Source: Owenia fusiformis (lineage: Eukaryota > Annelida > Polychaeta > Sabellida > Oweniidae). Taken from it: a stretch of 64,000 nt of DNA. Shown in pieces: positions 50,401-60,997 of this stretch. Each line of letters starts with the position of its first letter. Within the stretch, counting starts at the first letter, position 1. The notes beneath the pieces are model-generated. The model saw nothing but the letters and a program-made list of their open reading frames with translations, was not told where the DNA came from and did not search any database. Made by a program: the position numbers and the translations under genes. Location of the stretch: NCBI GenBank assembly GCA_903813345.2, contig CAIIXF020000007.1, forward strand, positions 20,199,564-20,263,563, in the 5' to 3' direction.

Positions 50401-53400
50401 CGTAAAGCTGCAATAGAAGCCTTACACAGGGCTTGCATTAACGGCGTCCCGTACATGTTAAGGACTCCAAAATAATTTTGAGGACGCAAAAATTGAAAAT
50501 ATTTCCGTTTTTTGGACGCAAAATTTTTTTTAGGTCAACTGGGGGTTTCATTAACAGCCAGCGGCCGGCGTTTTCGCCGCTTCAAACCCCGGTTAAGTTC
50601 AAAATTGAGAAAAAAATTGCCGGTCCAAATTATGAGAGATTTTGCTGACACATGAGACAAATCAATTAAGTTTGACATATCAAATGAAAGAATATAAATT
50701 GGCCTACCTTGTGAAGGCAAAATCTAAGTATACTAGGCAGATAATCAGCAGTGTTTTACAGAAACACTGAGATAATTAATATCTTACAATAATCCGGCCA
50801 CCATTTTTATTGACCTACTCTCAAAACCAAAACATCATTGCTTTGAGACTTATGGGTCAGTTGCAAAAAACCTTTATCACTGTCCTGCCAACTTTCAATG
50901 GATATAACAAACACTATAATACAATTGATCCTCTTGGCATTATCTCACATCATAGTGAGGAAGCACAAAGGGCAACATTTGAAAACAAATAAAATATTAC
51001 AAGTCAAAAATGCATATCAAACTATTGAATGTTGATCTTTATATTTCATTGAAATTAATAATGTGTCAGAAAGGAATATTGAGTTATTATTTACATCAGA
51101 GTGAGGAGGAACAAGGGGCAACATTGAAAAACACATAAAGAAATTAACAAGTCAAATAGATCAAATGTTCATATACAGTTTGCATTTAAGTGGCAGGAAA
51201 ATACTGATTTCATGATTTTACAACGGGACACCCTATATATATCCTTCTATTTTCAATATTTTGAGTCGAGCACCTCCAAATATGAAGGAGAATGCGAGCG
51301 AAGCGAGCGGCGAATGGTCGAAAAAATTCAGCCTGTTGAAATTGCCAAAAGGCCTGTTGAAAAAATATTTATTGAAACCCCTGGGTCAATACTACAATGT
51401 GTTTACAACGATACCTAACAAAAACAAATAATTATGATCTCTAACCTTTATTTGAATCTTAAATAAGGCTCAACATGTTGAATATTTACAAATAATCATA
51501 ATTCTCTCGAATTTTTTCGACTTTGTTTATTTTTAGATTTGAAACCATGACACGTAACAGTTTTTCCTATTCAGAAACAAATATGTTATTCATGAAATAA
51601 AATGTATTCATTGTCGAATGAACGAACATGCATTTATTCAGTCCGTACTTAAGGTGCTATGGAAGTTAACAGGAAATGACAAAACAGGAAGTGACAATTT
51701 TTTTTGCATTTTTAGATATTTTTTGAATAAAGATAACAGAGTTCTGGTTTGACCTCCAGTCAATTTAACTATTTCCACATATCATTTACATGACCAGGAT
51801 CACAATGTGCATGGTCAGAATGACCCTAAACATGATGAAATAACCTTTTTAGCCCTTTGAAAGTGTGACTGAAAAAAAGCTAAAAGTAGGAGCGTAGGGA
51901 AGGTCACTGAACAGAATCTTTTGAATTTTTCAGAAAATGTGCCCAATATATTGCTCTAAATGATACAATCTTTGAAAATTTGATATCATTCATAGAAAAA
52001 GAAAAAAAATGAAAAAACTGATTTGAAAAGCGATCTATTTTCCTTTTTATGACCGCCATTTTTGTTTAAGACAATTTTCTAAAATTTCAAAGATTGTACT
52101 AGTTAGAGCATTATATTGGGCACATTTTCTGAAAAATTCAAAAGATTCTGTTCAGTGACTATCCCTACGCTCCTACTTTAGCTTTTTTTCAGTCACACTT
52201 TCAAAGGGCTAAAAAGGTTATTTCATCATGTTTAGGGTCATTCTGACCATGCACATTGTGATCCTGGTCATGTAAATGATATGTGGAAATAGTTAAATTG
52301 ACTGGAGGTCAAACCAGAACTCTGTTATCTTTATTCAAAAAATATCTAAAAATGCAAAAAAAATTGTCACTTCCTGTTTTGTCATTTCCTGTTAACTTCC
52401 ATAGCACCTTAACGTTTACTTCCGTTTTAAATTCGCGGCAAGAAATCAAAAACTAAAAAATAAGGGACACACTTTTTTTCAAAGGACACACTTTTTTAAA
52501 AAAATTGCGTCCTTGGGACTCACAAATTTTCTAACCTAATGCAAGCGCTGCTTACACTAAGGTAAATTTGGACCTACTAGGACGGAAAAATAGAGCACTG
52601 AATACACTGAGGTAAGAATTTATCACATGTAAGACAGCATGTGATTTTCATAGCTAGGCCTATAGTCTAGTAATTCTTTATGTCCCCCACTGTATATTAA
52701 TTAAGGTTCAGCTGGAAAGTAACATTTTGGTAAAAAATTGCTATACCTGCACATGTTATTTTCTGGTACAAAATTAAGTATGAAGGCATGTGCGTATTTC
52801 CTTGCTTTTTTCAGGAAAGTATCATTACACTGTCTACTTTTAGTAAACCTGGAAACAGGTCAATGGTAGCTCCTGTGTTGTCTGAAAACTTTGAAAGAAA
52901 ATTTGGAAAAATAAAAAGTGTGAAATATCAGAGTTTCCTGGAGTTCCCATTGAACTCCAACTAGATATTCTTAAAGAAGACAATGTAATGATACTTTCCT
53001 GAAAAAAGCAAGGCAATTGACACATGTCTTCATACTTTATTTTGTACCAGAAAATAACATGTGCTGGTATAGCAATTTTTACCAAAATGTTACTTTCCAG
53101 CTGTACCTTAATCTTTTAGAATATCTGGTAGGCGTTCAATGAGACCTTCAGGAAATTCTGATATTTCACACTTTCTATTTTTCCAAATTTTCTTTCAAAG
53201 CTTCCAGACAACACAGGAGCTAACATTGACCTGTTTCTAGATATTCTAAAAGAAGACAGTGTAATGATACTTCCCTGAAAAAAGCAAGGAAATACACACA
53301 TGCCTTCATACTTAATTTTGTACCAGAAAATAACATGTGCAGGTATAGCAATTTTTTACCAAAATGTTACTTTCCAGCTGAACCTTAACACGAAACTCGA

Positions 53401-53484
53401 GTAACCATTTCTGACCAGGAGTTTGCACTACTCAATGATTTTAAGTTTATACAAACCTGAATCTGCACCTAATGAGGACGTCAT
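38459..53484 (-). CDS. ZNF622: ZNF622/REI1-like zinc-finger 60S maturation factor
   Basis: Exons in transcription order: 53457-53484, 47283-47482, 46565-46892, 46166-46345, 44475-44637, 39726-39826, 39269-39397, 38459-38589; phases agree, 419 residues. A shorter 400-residue form could start at 47453. REI1 proteins act in cytoplasmic 60S subunit maturation; animal ZNF622 does so too. Four C2H2-type fingers: C25/C28/H41/H47, C88/C91/H104/H110, C204/C207/H220/H225 and C255/C258/H274/H280. Family blocks seen: CRVAF...QRAHYKADWHRYNL, EKVGVGKVCLWCNEKGKSFY, GHRSLMRYYKQ and KALGWTG. An acidic segment (EDADMEVD) and a Glu/Lys coiled stretch follow finger 2 and the last finger as in relatives. The first exon encodes only nine residues and its donor (CAG|GTTTGT) is weaker than the rest, so that exon is less certain than the others. 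Introns of 4.6 and 6.0 kb carry the repeats described separately. Confidence 0.93.
39969..42738. mobile_element. Foldback element A in a ZNF622 intron
   Basis: Termini of about 120 bp are inverted copies: CAGGCCCGTAAGACACTTTT... at the left, and ...AAAAGTGTCTTACGGGCCTG at the right. Both also contain CAATTTGATTTACGC/complement and TAGGGAGTAACCGACC/complement next to a G or C run. Its right part overlaps element B. Confidence 0.85.
40240..40480. repeat. Short tandem repeat (about 35 bp unit)
   Basis: Repeats of GGACCAATGCCATACCAAAT with a variable spacer, about five copies, degenerating leftward into CAATATGTTCCCATACCA. Confidence 0.85.
40912..43728. mobile_element. Foldback element B with about 300-bp internal tandem units
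   Basis: Termini: CAGGCCCGTCAGATGGGGGG plus GTGCGATGGGTGCGACCGCA at the left, matched by the complement ending CATCTGACGGCCCTG at the right. The interior has units of about 290-310 bp (landmarks TCATACACTTTGAAAGTGCC near 41030, 41334, 41640, 41930, 42133). They recur in reverse orientation near 42980, 43290 and 43575. No coding content. Confidence 0.82.
44682..45876. mobile_element. Pearl/Helentron-like element with 145-bp tandem core
   Basis: Starts AACTAGAAAAACAGCAACTC with a small hairpin CTCCACGGAG. The inverted pair CCCACCGAAC (44717-44726) and GTTCGGTGGG (45863-45872) marks the ends. The core is about seven units of about 145 bp (GAGTTATCAAAGATTACGTT...GCGGCCATTTTGAAATT...GCAGAGCTCC...). 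A GGACGGACGAAC microsatellite follows at 45770-45838. The architecture matches elements described in bivalves; the class is inferred. Confidence 0.75.
48445..48600. mobile_element. MITE related to 18240-18500
   Basis: Shares the core (TTTCAGCCATGTTAATTTTT, AAAATAACATGGCAGAGAAG) and an inverted GTGGCCTTTTGTAATTT / AAAAGAGGCCACA pair. It lies in ZNF622 intron 1. Confidence 0.7.
48617..49240. repeat. Two foldback units of the TTAAGGTTCAGCTGG family
   Basis: 48617-48880 and 48918-49130 each fold on themselves: TTTCAGGAAAGTATCATTAC at the left of each unit and its complement at the right. The flank 49150-49235 matches the terminal sequence (AACATGTGCAGGTAAAGCAA...TTACTTTCCAGCTGAACC) of 52705-53107. 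Confidence 0.8.
49241..50427. other. ZNF622 intron 1 interior, nothing recognised
   Basis: No ORF, no clear repeat family by eye. Confidence 0.5.
50428..52550. mobile_element. 2.1-kb element with GCTTGCATTA-type ends, hosting a nested foldback
   Basis: Left end AGGGCTTGCATTA, right end TAATGCAAGCGCTG, with CTTACAC directly outside both (50421-50427 and 52551-52557). Further inside, AGGACGCAAAAATT and AAAATTGCGTCCT are inverted. No transposase seen. The bulk of its right half is the 51653-52408 insert. Confidence 0.65.
51653..52408. mobile_element. TTAA-flanked foldback with nearly identical 315-bp arms
   Basis: TTAA (51649-51652 and 52409-52412) flanks GGTGCTATGGAAGTTAACAG and its complement. 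Arms 51653-51970 and 52095-52408 match almost base for base (for example ATCACAATGTGCATGGTCAG and CTGACCATGCACATTGTGAT), with a centre of about 120 bp. The near identity implies recent origin or arm conversion. The TTAA target suggests a piggyBac-like mover, but no transposase is present. Confidence 0.9.
52705..53384. mobile_element. TTAA-flanked MITE plus partial second copy
   Basis: Full unit 52705-53107: GGTTCAGCTGGAAAGTAACA at the left, TGTTACTTTCCAGCTGTACC at the right, TTAA on both sides; long inverted arms. A second unit lacking its left end runs 53112-53384 and also ends before TTAA. It lies immediately beside the first ZNF622 exon. Confidence 0.85.
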
Positions 53485-53648
53485 TTTTTAAATTCTCTTG
53501 AAGATAAAGAACTTTCAAATGGATCAAAATTGTAAAAATAAGCAAAATATTTACTCACGTGAAATTTCAGGATTTTATGCAACTTCCGCTTTCCAAAATT
53601 GAACGCATGCGCATCATATACTTCCTCTTACACCGGAAATAATCCAAA
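53485..53648. promoter_or_regulatory. Shared bidirectional promoter of RPL37A and ZNF622
   Basis: Only 164 bp separate the two start codons. Visible sites: CGCATGCGCA at 53604-53613 (NRF1-type palindrome), ETS-type cores in AACTTCCGCT and CACCGGAAAT, and a pyrimidine tract CTTCCTCTTA at 53621-53630. The tract could be the 5' TOP start of the ribosomal protein transcript. NRF1 and ETS sites are typical of bidirectional housekeeping promoters. Confidence 0.65.
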
Positions 53649-56600
53649 ATGGTACGGTATTTTTATGCCCTCGAAAATCTAGATTAATCGTCGTACTGTT
53701 GGTATAATAGCCTTGTAAAATTATATTTATAGTAAGAAAATCATATCTTACATTGTTAAATGTGCAAATCAGTGTATGATTATGCATCTTATTGCCTGAT
53801 ATTGTGGACTGAATGTTGAGTGATATTATTTTCAAAAACAATATTTAAATATTATTATTTTGTTTCTATTTCGTGTTTTTAATGCCAAAAATGAATAGAG
53901 AATAGAATTGCATCGATCATAAATGACAGATGATCATTTTTACATTTTTTGACATACATTTGAAGTTATTGATAATGTTCTTTGGTGCTTTTTTGTCACC
54001 CAATTGCCTTTCTCTCATTGCAGTGCTGTTTACTTTGACTGTAAAGGTATCATGATTTTTTTAGGCCAAGCGCACCAAGAAGGCTGGTATTGTTGGAAAG
54101 TATGGTACCAGATATGGTGCTTCCCTCCGTAAACTCATCAAAAAGATGGAGGTCACCCAGCATGGCAAATACACATGCAGTTTCTGTGGAAAGGTAATAC
54201 ATGGTTTTCATTCAGATTGCGCTTATAACCCGAAAGAGGGTAGAATGTCTCAACCTACCCAATAGTCTTACAATAATTCCATTGATCTTTTAATTCCTCA
54301 TTTTTTAGGTTTTATGGACGAAATAAACATTGCAATGACTACAGTTTGTGTTACCATGGGTTCCAAAATACATACTGTATTCTCCCTAATAGACACACAC
54401 ACTCCATTTTATGCACACCTGACGTTTCCAAGAAAGACAGGCAACTTGAATCTCAAAAATCAAGAAAATTGAAATGATTGTAACTGATCAGTCACAAGAA
54501 AATTTTTCAAGAACCCGAGACTTTGGAGGCGTTTAAAGAAAACAACCTCACTTCGAATGACTCTTAACTGAACTTGATGACGGAGGAATGACATGTCATC
54601 ATCAAGTTTAGTTAGAGTCATTCTAAGTGAAGCCATTTTCTTTAGATTTCTCAAATATCGCGGTTTAGCCGAAATCTCAGGTTTATAAAACAAAATAATT
54701 TTGGCCACCATCTTGAATGATACTAACTGCATTTAGTCATCCAGCTGTGGAACAGTGATTATATAGATATAAAACATATTTTCTGACCTTCCTCACATTG
54801 TCTACATCTTTCAGTTTTGCACAGAGTGCACTAATGTACCTAAAAAAGATTGTTAAGAATTTTTTCTCCATAAAATGTATAAAAACGATAAAATTCAGTG
54901 ACAGTAGGTCACTAAATTTTCTCTCTATTTAAAAATTATTTCTATTAACCTTAGCCTATGCATTTTCTATTGCTCCTGGCCAATATATTATCTCTATATT
55001 GTTACTAAATATATGTGTTGTTCAAATACATGAACATATATGGCAGTTTTATTTTGATTTTCACACTATTTTGTCAAAAATGCCTCAATAAAATGTATAA
55101 TATTGCAGAATTTCAAATTTTGGCTTGAAGAATCTTGATTCTTTCTTGCAGAATGTTGTATTTTGTAGTACAGAATTCTAGTATCTGTGAATACCTTTTT
55201 TAACTGGTAAATGCCTATGTGCAAACATCTCTCTATCCAAGTATTGCAGAATGTTACAGGTCTACACACATATTAGGCTTAAACTTCTCAAGTGTGTCAT
55301 GTATATCAATTATATGTAAGGAAATAAGATTGAATAATGTTTTGCATGTTCTCCAGGAATCAATGAAAAGGAAAGCTGTTGGAATTTGGAACTGCAAGGC
55401 ATGCAGGAAGACCGTCGCTGGAGGAGCATATGTTTATAGGTACCTTGAACTTATTGTATTTTCTGATTAAAGATAAAGCACACCCCTTGATTTTTTTGCA
55501 ACAGGTTTATTCATATACTTACCACCCATAAGATACTGACTCTATGTTTACAGTGTCAATTTCATGATTCGTACACAGAAATGAATTAGTAACAGGATGG
55601 TTAGGAATTCAAAAAACCTGCTCTGAATCTGATTGGCATTTTTGGTCCGAGTCACATGACAGGAATTCCCTTTAATGGTAGAAAACTCAAATGTGTTCAA
55701 TTCCAACAGTTGAATGTTCTATTGATTTTTACATAACATAGGCAATACTGTGCCCATGAGTTGGTCTCAAAATATATCTAGGGTATGTAAGATATTATAA
55801 GCAATTATAATGGGACATCACTGATTGTCCAGGTCACACCGGAATAGCCTGACAACAGTAAAGTCAGATACCACAGTACCACTGTCACAATTGGCGGACA
55901 TAACCGACGCTTCAATTAGATTTTCATGAACTGTATGTTTAATAGAACACCTAGACTAAATTCCTTTGGAACAACAATCAGTCAAAGTGTCTTTATACTC
56001 ATTGTACAGTTAACCTTTAGCATGCTGGCTTATTTCAGCAAATATATCCCACGTGACTGGCTTATTTTTCAAAGAGTGCAAAAAATTATATGCCTGGACT
56101 AAATAATTAATATCTCAATAAATACTAAAGGAATCTGGATAACATTTTCACAAAGGGAAGATACACTGGCCTGGCTCATGAAAAAAATGTTCTCATGAAT
56201 TTTTTCATACCTTAACATGACTTGGCATAAATATACCATGAATACTCCTCCGGAATCCGCCGCTTCGCCCTTGGGAAGATTAAACGTCTGCTCAGAACTC
56301 AAAACTGAATTTGCAGCGATCGAATGTTCAATTTTTCAGTTCAGAAAATATTCTAGTTTCTATTTTCGATGACCATTATCGGCTTCCAAGAGCCTAGAGA
56401 GCTCGAAATCGCAATCCATTTCCTCCACATTTTTGTTGTCATCGCATTTTGCCGCCATTTTGTACGATTTGTTCACTAAAAACGACTAAAACACTGTTTG
56501 AATTGTTGAATTGAGAAATATTTTTCGAAATATCGCCATTCTAGGTCAACAGGAAGTCATGTGAGGCACTGAATAAATCAAGCAATCTAATTGGATCATA

Positions 56601-57569
56601 AGAATGGCGCGAAAAAGTAAAGTTTTTAAAAGTTTGAAATCAGGTTGATGGGTCCGCCGGCAGTCACACGGGATAGTAAAGCATGGGCAGACTCACTCGC
56701 CGGCAGCATGCTAAAGGTTAATAATGTTCTACCATTGAAATAAAGTCTTTAATTCAACCGATCAAAATGAGATACGGGAAAAACGGACACTGTAATTACC
56801 ATATGCTGTTGTCTTTCTAAACTCAAATTCAGATTCCGTTGTCATTGACGATATCAAAGACACTATATTGTGGCGATTCACCACCCAATTTGATTGAAAT
56901 AGGTATTTCATATGAAACTTCATCACAAGAGCTTAATCCATGCACAGAATTAGCAACAATAAAATCCCATGAAATGAGGACCAAGTGATTAAACAGTTGA
57001 AGCGACTGTTATGTCCGCAATTTGTGACAACAGTATCTGACTTTACTGTTGTCAGGCTATTCCCGTGTGCAGGTGTACATACATTAAAGGACTTGTGCTT
57101 AAAATCATTCAATATCTCAGCAACATGTGCCTTACACTATTGACACACTTAATCTGTTAATACAAACCTTATTTTCTGTATGCAAATTTGGCAGTGTTCT
57201 CTTCAAGATTTCATCTAAAAGTGGCTGCAAAATTATTGTTTATAAATGAACAAGGTCGATTGTATTTCTTAAGAATCTCAAGTGGGGGAACCCCTCATAG
57301 AAAAATTGTAATCTTGTAAGACTAGCAGTACCTTTTGAAACTATGATAACCCTTTTTCATAAGGGTAAACACTTAGCTTACTAGGGCTTTGTTTCTTGAA
57401 TGATCATGACATTATTTTGCTCAAGTTTGTTTAACACATTTTTACTCTGTATGGTGGTGATTATAGATATCTATACTATTACAGAGTTATGTTTTCTTTT
57501 TCCAGCACAACAGCAGCTGCCACAGTCCGAAGTGCAGTGAGGCGTCTACGAGAGACCAAAGAAGTATAG
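53649..57569 (+). CDS. RPL37A: 60S ribosomal protein L37a (eL43)
   Basis: Exons 53649-53651 (the ATG alone), 54065-54193, 55357-55439, 57506-57569; GT-AG borders, 92 residues, the same length as the human protein. A start codon isolated in exon 1 is also the vertebrate arrangement. Sequence begins [20 protein letters not shown]. The zinc-binding set is C39, C42, C57, C60 (CSFC and CKAC). The C-terminal helix reads [16 protein letters not shown] structural protein of the large ribosomal subunit. AATAAA at 57611-57616 is a fitting poly(A) signal. Intron 3 contains nested DNA transposons (55833-57072). Confidence 0.98.
55833..57072. mobile_element. DNA transposon remnant with about 85-bp terminal inverted repeats
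   Basis: Left GGAATAGCCTGACAACAGTA...GGCGGACATAAC and right GTTATGTCCGCAA...TACTGTTGTCAGGCTATTCC pair over about 85 bp. It sits in RPL37A intron 3. No ORF; a second element is nested at 56014-56717. Confidence 0.8.
56014..56717. mobile_element. piggyBac-like MITE with TTAA target site
   Basis: Flanked by TTAA (56010-56013, 56718-56721); ends CCTTTAGCATGCTG and CAGCATGCTAAAGG are a perfect 14-bp inverted repeat. A CCYTT start and TTAA target are piggyBac hallmarks. 704 bp, no transposase. Confidence 0.82.
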
Positions 57570-57610
57570 ACACTTTCAGAATATCTTGTAAAAGTGATTG
57601 TACAGTTAAT

Positions 57611-57616
57611 AATAAA
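57611..57616 (+). terminator. RPL37A poly(A) signal
   Basis: AATAAA 42 nt after the stop codon, followed by a GT-rich stretch (CATGTGTGAC...TTGTTGTTTT). Confidence 0.8.
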
Positions 57617-57909
57617 TCATGTGTGACAAGCTGGATACATGCTTGTTGTTTTCTCAGTTTGACATTAGAGTGCACTTGGAAGTATTGGATTACATAAAGA
57701 AGGCATCTGCCTGTCCTCCATGTGTCTGTTCAGGTGGTTTCCTGTCTCAAATTCGAGTGTCCCATTTTTCTTATGTCATCCCCAGAAGTGGTGACATATT
57801 GTTATACAGTCTGGTAAATTTACTTCATAATCACCAGTTGAGCCTAAAAAATAAGAAATGTAAAGACCATTGTGCAGTAATCTGTTAATATATGGAAAAG
57901 CATAGTTTG

Positions 57910-58150
57910 TTTCACGTTCTCGTTCATGAGTGACATTTGTATATCTTAAATTCCTTCTAAATTGGTTTATAAAGTCTATAGCCTCTTGTATTTTGATACT
58001 TTTCCGCCATGTTGATTCTAGAAAAATTATGAAAAATTAAGATGGCTGATAGACCTCAAATTATAGGAGAGCACAGGCTTATTGTACTAAAAACTTAATA
58101 ATCTGAAATATATACAAATGTCATTCATGTGCAGTATGTTTTTCCATATA
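57910..58150. mobile_element. Third copy of the foldback MITE family
   Basis: Inverted arms CATGAGTGACATTTGTATAT and ATATACAAATGTCATTCATG; core with GCCATGTTGATTCTAGAAAA and AGATGGCTGATAGACC, matching the 18240-18500 element. Confidence 0.7.
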
Positions 58151-58187
58151 TCATTGCGCGATGGTCTTTAGATTTCTTATTTTTTAG

Positions 58188-59137
58188 GTTCAACCGATTA
58201 TGAAGTAAAGGATGAGTCTGGGAATGAGTCTGGATATCGACTTAGAAAATATTGAAAATTGTAATGTCTGAAAAACCAACTCAATCACACATATTATTAA
58301 ACTTCAATACCTTATCCTTCTTCTGAGATTACAAAAATATCAATTTGTATCACAATTGATGAAGAATATTGGCATCAAAGACGGTGCATACTGCATATCA
58401 CTTTGTCAGAATTGAAAAAAAAAATCAATGGCAAATATTAAATGAATTATTCATACAAAAAGTTTGAAACATATCCTCCAAAACATTGCTTACTTTCTTT
58501 GTATAGACATTGAATAGTATTTCTGGATAAGTGAATTGGTGTTTATCTGGGTAATCAAGGGATTATAGTCACTCAAAGTTACTGAGCATCCAGTTCTGAG
58601 ACTTCAATTGTGTTGGTGAAGTTACACATATTTCAGTCAAATTCATGCTGAGCACAACATTTTGGTTTCAATTTTATAATTTCTATACATGACCCTGGTG
58701 ATGAAGAGTCAGAATCAGTCAAAAAACCTAAACCGGAAAACTGCTCATTGTGAAAACTAAAAGTGAAGCAACTTTTTTTCTGATATTTCTTACATCAAAT
58801 GGCAGCCATCTTGTTTTTCCCACTTCAAATTCAACTGGCGGGAAATTCCAAAATTTGAAAAAAATTTTAATCCTTAAATATATTTCAAAAATATGATTTT
58901 CTTTTAAATTCTTCATGGGTCTTAAGTTATTTCTTCTTTGTACGTCATACATGTTGCCATTGGTGTTTTTTTCTCTGATAATGACTTTTTTTTGTTTGTT
59001 AAAATACTTATCTGACTCTCAGCAGGGGGGTAATTATGCATCAAAACTGAAAAAGTAAATATACTTATCAAATATAAATAGGACAGTAATAAAAACCATG
59101 TTTCACATACATTTGACTGAGGGACCAAAAGGGCATA
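58188..59137. repeat. About 950-bp block, copy 1 of a direct duplication
   Basis: Matches 60512-61826 closely from AAAGGATGAGTCTGGGAATG to GACTGAGGGACCAAAAGGGC. Copy 1 lacks the MITE cluster at 60599-60997. No ORF is conserved between the copies. Confidence 0.9.
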
Positions 59138-60330
59138 TACCCGGACACATCCTTTAACAGACTGTATCTTCATCTTTCTTATGGATGGTGTTTGTTGGTC
59201 AGGGTAAGGCATCTGTAATAAATGGCAGGTGGTGTTTGATATGCCCTAGTCCGTGATTGAATTTCTGCTCAAAACCTGATTTCAAAATGTTGGTCATTGT
59301 GTGGATTTTTTACACTTGTGATCCCGCTTCTTGGTTTCTGCCAAGTTGGTGAATTTCAGTATTACTGACATGAAAAACTTAATAATGATTGATGAAATGT
59401 GCAGAAAACAAAAGCCAACGATCTGAAAACTGAGGTGATCTTTGAAATAATATTAAATGATAGCAAGTGACATCTATAATTGAGTCCAGTAGATTAAGTC
59501 CGCATTCATAGCGACTCCAAGATAAAATTCTGAGAATCGACAATCTCTGCCTTGCAAATAAGGCATCCTCGAAGAGAAGCGATGGTGTGCTTTGACCGCC
59601 AAGGTGAGATTGCCAACAATATACATGCATTTAAAAACGCAATAAAACCAGCGACGACAGCATCACTTTTATTTACTGAATCATGAATTCACGTTTCCCC
59701 TTTACAATACGTAATTTATTTACTCGAGGTCATGGTTGGTTAAATAATCATTCCTTTTGCACACTGGTCCGAAATCGGTTTTGAAACTTAAGTTTGAGAC
59801 CTTGTACATTTTGTATAAGTCCGTGCTCTGCTTGGTGCTATTGGACATGTTTAGCACAAGGTTATAAACTGAAGCACACTCGATGTATTTGAGATTGAGG
59901 AAGGCAAAACTTATTGAATGGAATGATCGGGCATATGGGGTAGAGTTTATTAGGGATGAGGGCATACTTTATGCTATATTCTTTTGATGATGGATTTGGT
60001 AGAATATCTGGGATGAGCATGGGGTTGCTAAGTACTGGCAATACGTTCACTCTGAGAATCTACTATACAACTTGTAATTGGCTTGCTCAATTATGTTGAT
60101 TTACATAGTAAATATTAAGTTAAGGGGAAAACATATAATACGACAAGGCTTTTGAGGTCTGTAAAATGACAGACTGATGGATGAGAAAAGATCAAGAGGT
60201 TCTAGAATACAATGTCAATACAACTGAACTCATACTAGATTACTCCTCTCGGACTAAAGATGAGAGAGCCACTCTTTGTTTGAGTAGAGGATATACTAGA
60301 ACTTTGAGAATATTATGTGAGTGAACCTGT
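59138..60330. other. Spacer between duplicated blocks, no gene seen
   Basis: Short ORFs on both strands without recognisable motifs or splice support. Ends near a fragment of the GCCCGTAGCCAGG MITE at 60335-60465. Confidence 0.5.
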
Positions 60331-60598
60331 GGGTTGCGACCCCCCCCCCTTGGGTAAAAAAATCTCAAAACCATACAGAGCACTTTTTAAGTGATTTTGG
60401 CCATTTTTGGACCAGAATTGTCACAAGTGAACACCCCCTTGGCAAATCCTGACTACTGGCCTGGACTGTCTATAGGGCGTCAAATAAGTCTGTTCTCCCC
60501 CTTAACTTTTTAAAGGATGAGTCTGGGAATGAGTCTGGGTATCGACTTAGAAAATATTGAAAATTGTAATGTCTGGAAAACCAACTCAATCACACATA

Positions 60599-60847
60599 TT
60601 ATCCTACACTTAGTGTACTAAACGTATAATAACATGAAAAAATAAATTTGATATTTATTGGCAAAATGAATATCCGGAGGATATCGTAACGATATACTCC
60701 GGGCGGAGGATATCGTGACGATATGCGGAGGATATTGTGACGATATACTCCACTTGTTGATTTCCCGCCAAATTGACTCTATTTGGCATGAAATTCATTT
60801 TACAATGATATTATACATTCAGTACACTCCTTGTAAGTGTAGGATAA
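60599..60847. mobile_element. 249-bp MITE with TTATCCTACACTTA termini
   Basis: Perfect 14-bp inverted termini TTATCCTACACTTA (60599-60612) and TAAGTGTAGGATAA (60834-60847), extending imperfectly through GTGTACT. Its interior has three GGAGGATATCGTRACGATAT repeats at 60675-60750. Confidence 0.9.
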
Positions 60848-60997
60848 TAAGAACATCCTATGATTTTTTCAGAATATCATTTTAATCTACTCGGTGATAT
60901 TGATATATGCACTCGTTCGCTTCGCTCTCTCGTGCAGATATCAATATCACCTCGTAGATAAAAATGATATTCCTCAAAATCATTGGATATCCTATAA
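60848..60997. repeat. Hairpin element next to the MITE
   Basis: Long inverted repeat: AGAATATCATTTTAATCTAC...GGTGATATTGATAT pairs with ATATCAATATCACC...GTAGATAAAAATGATATTC. The loop contains GTTCGCTTCGCTC. Outer CATCCTATGATTTT and AAAATCATTGGATATCC also pair. Confidence 0.85.

Noticed and set aside
54530-54660. Possible intronic snoRNA in RPL37A (TGATGA near 54577 with a stem)
   Set aside because: No properly spaced D box (CUGA) or terminal stem; the inverted pair looks like a repeat remnant.
59379-60050. Several ORFs of 60-83 codons
   Set aside because: No recognisable motif, no paired splice sites, and high density of comparable ORFs on both strands.
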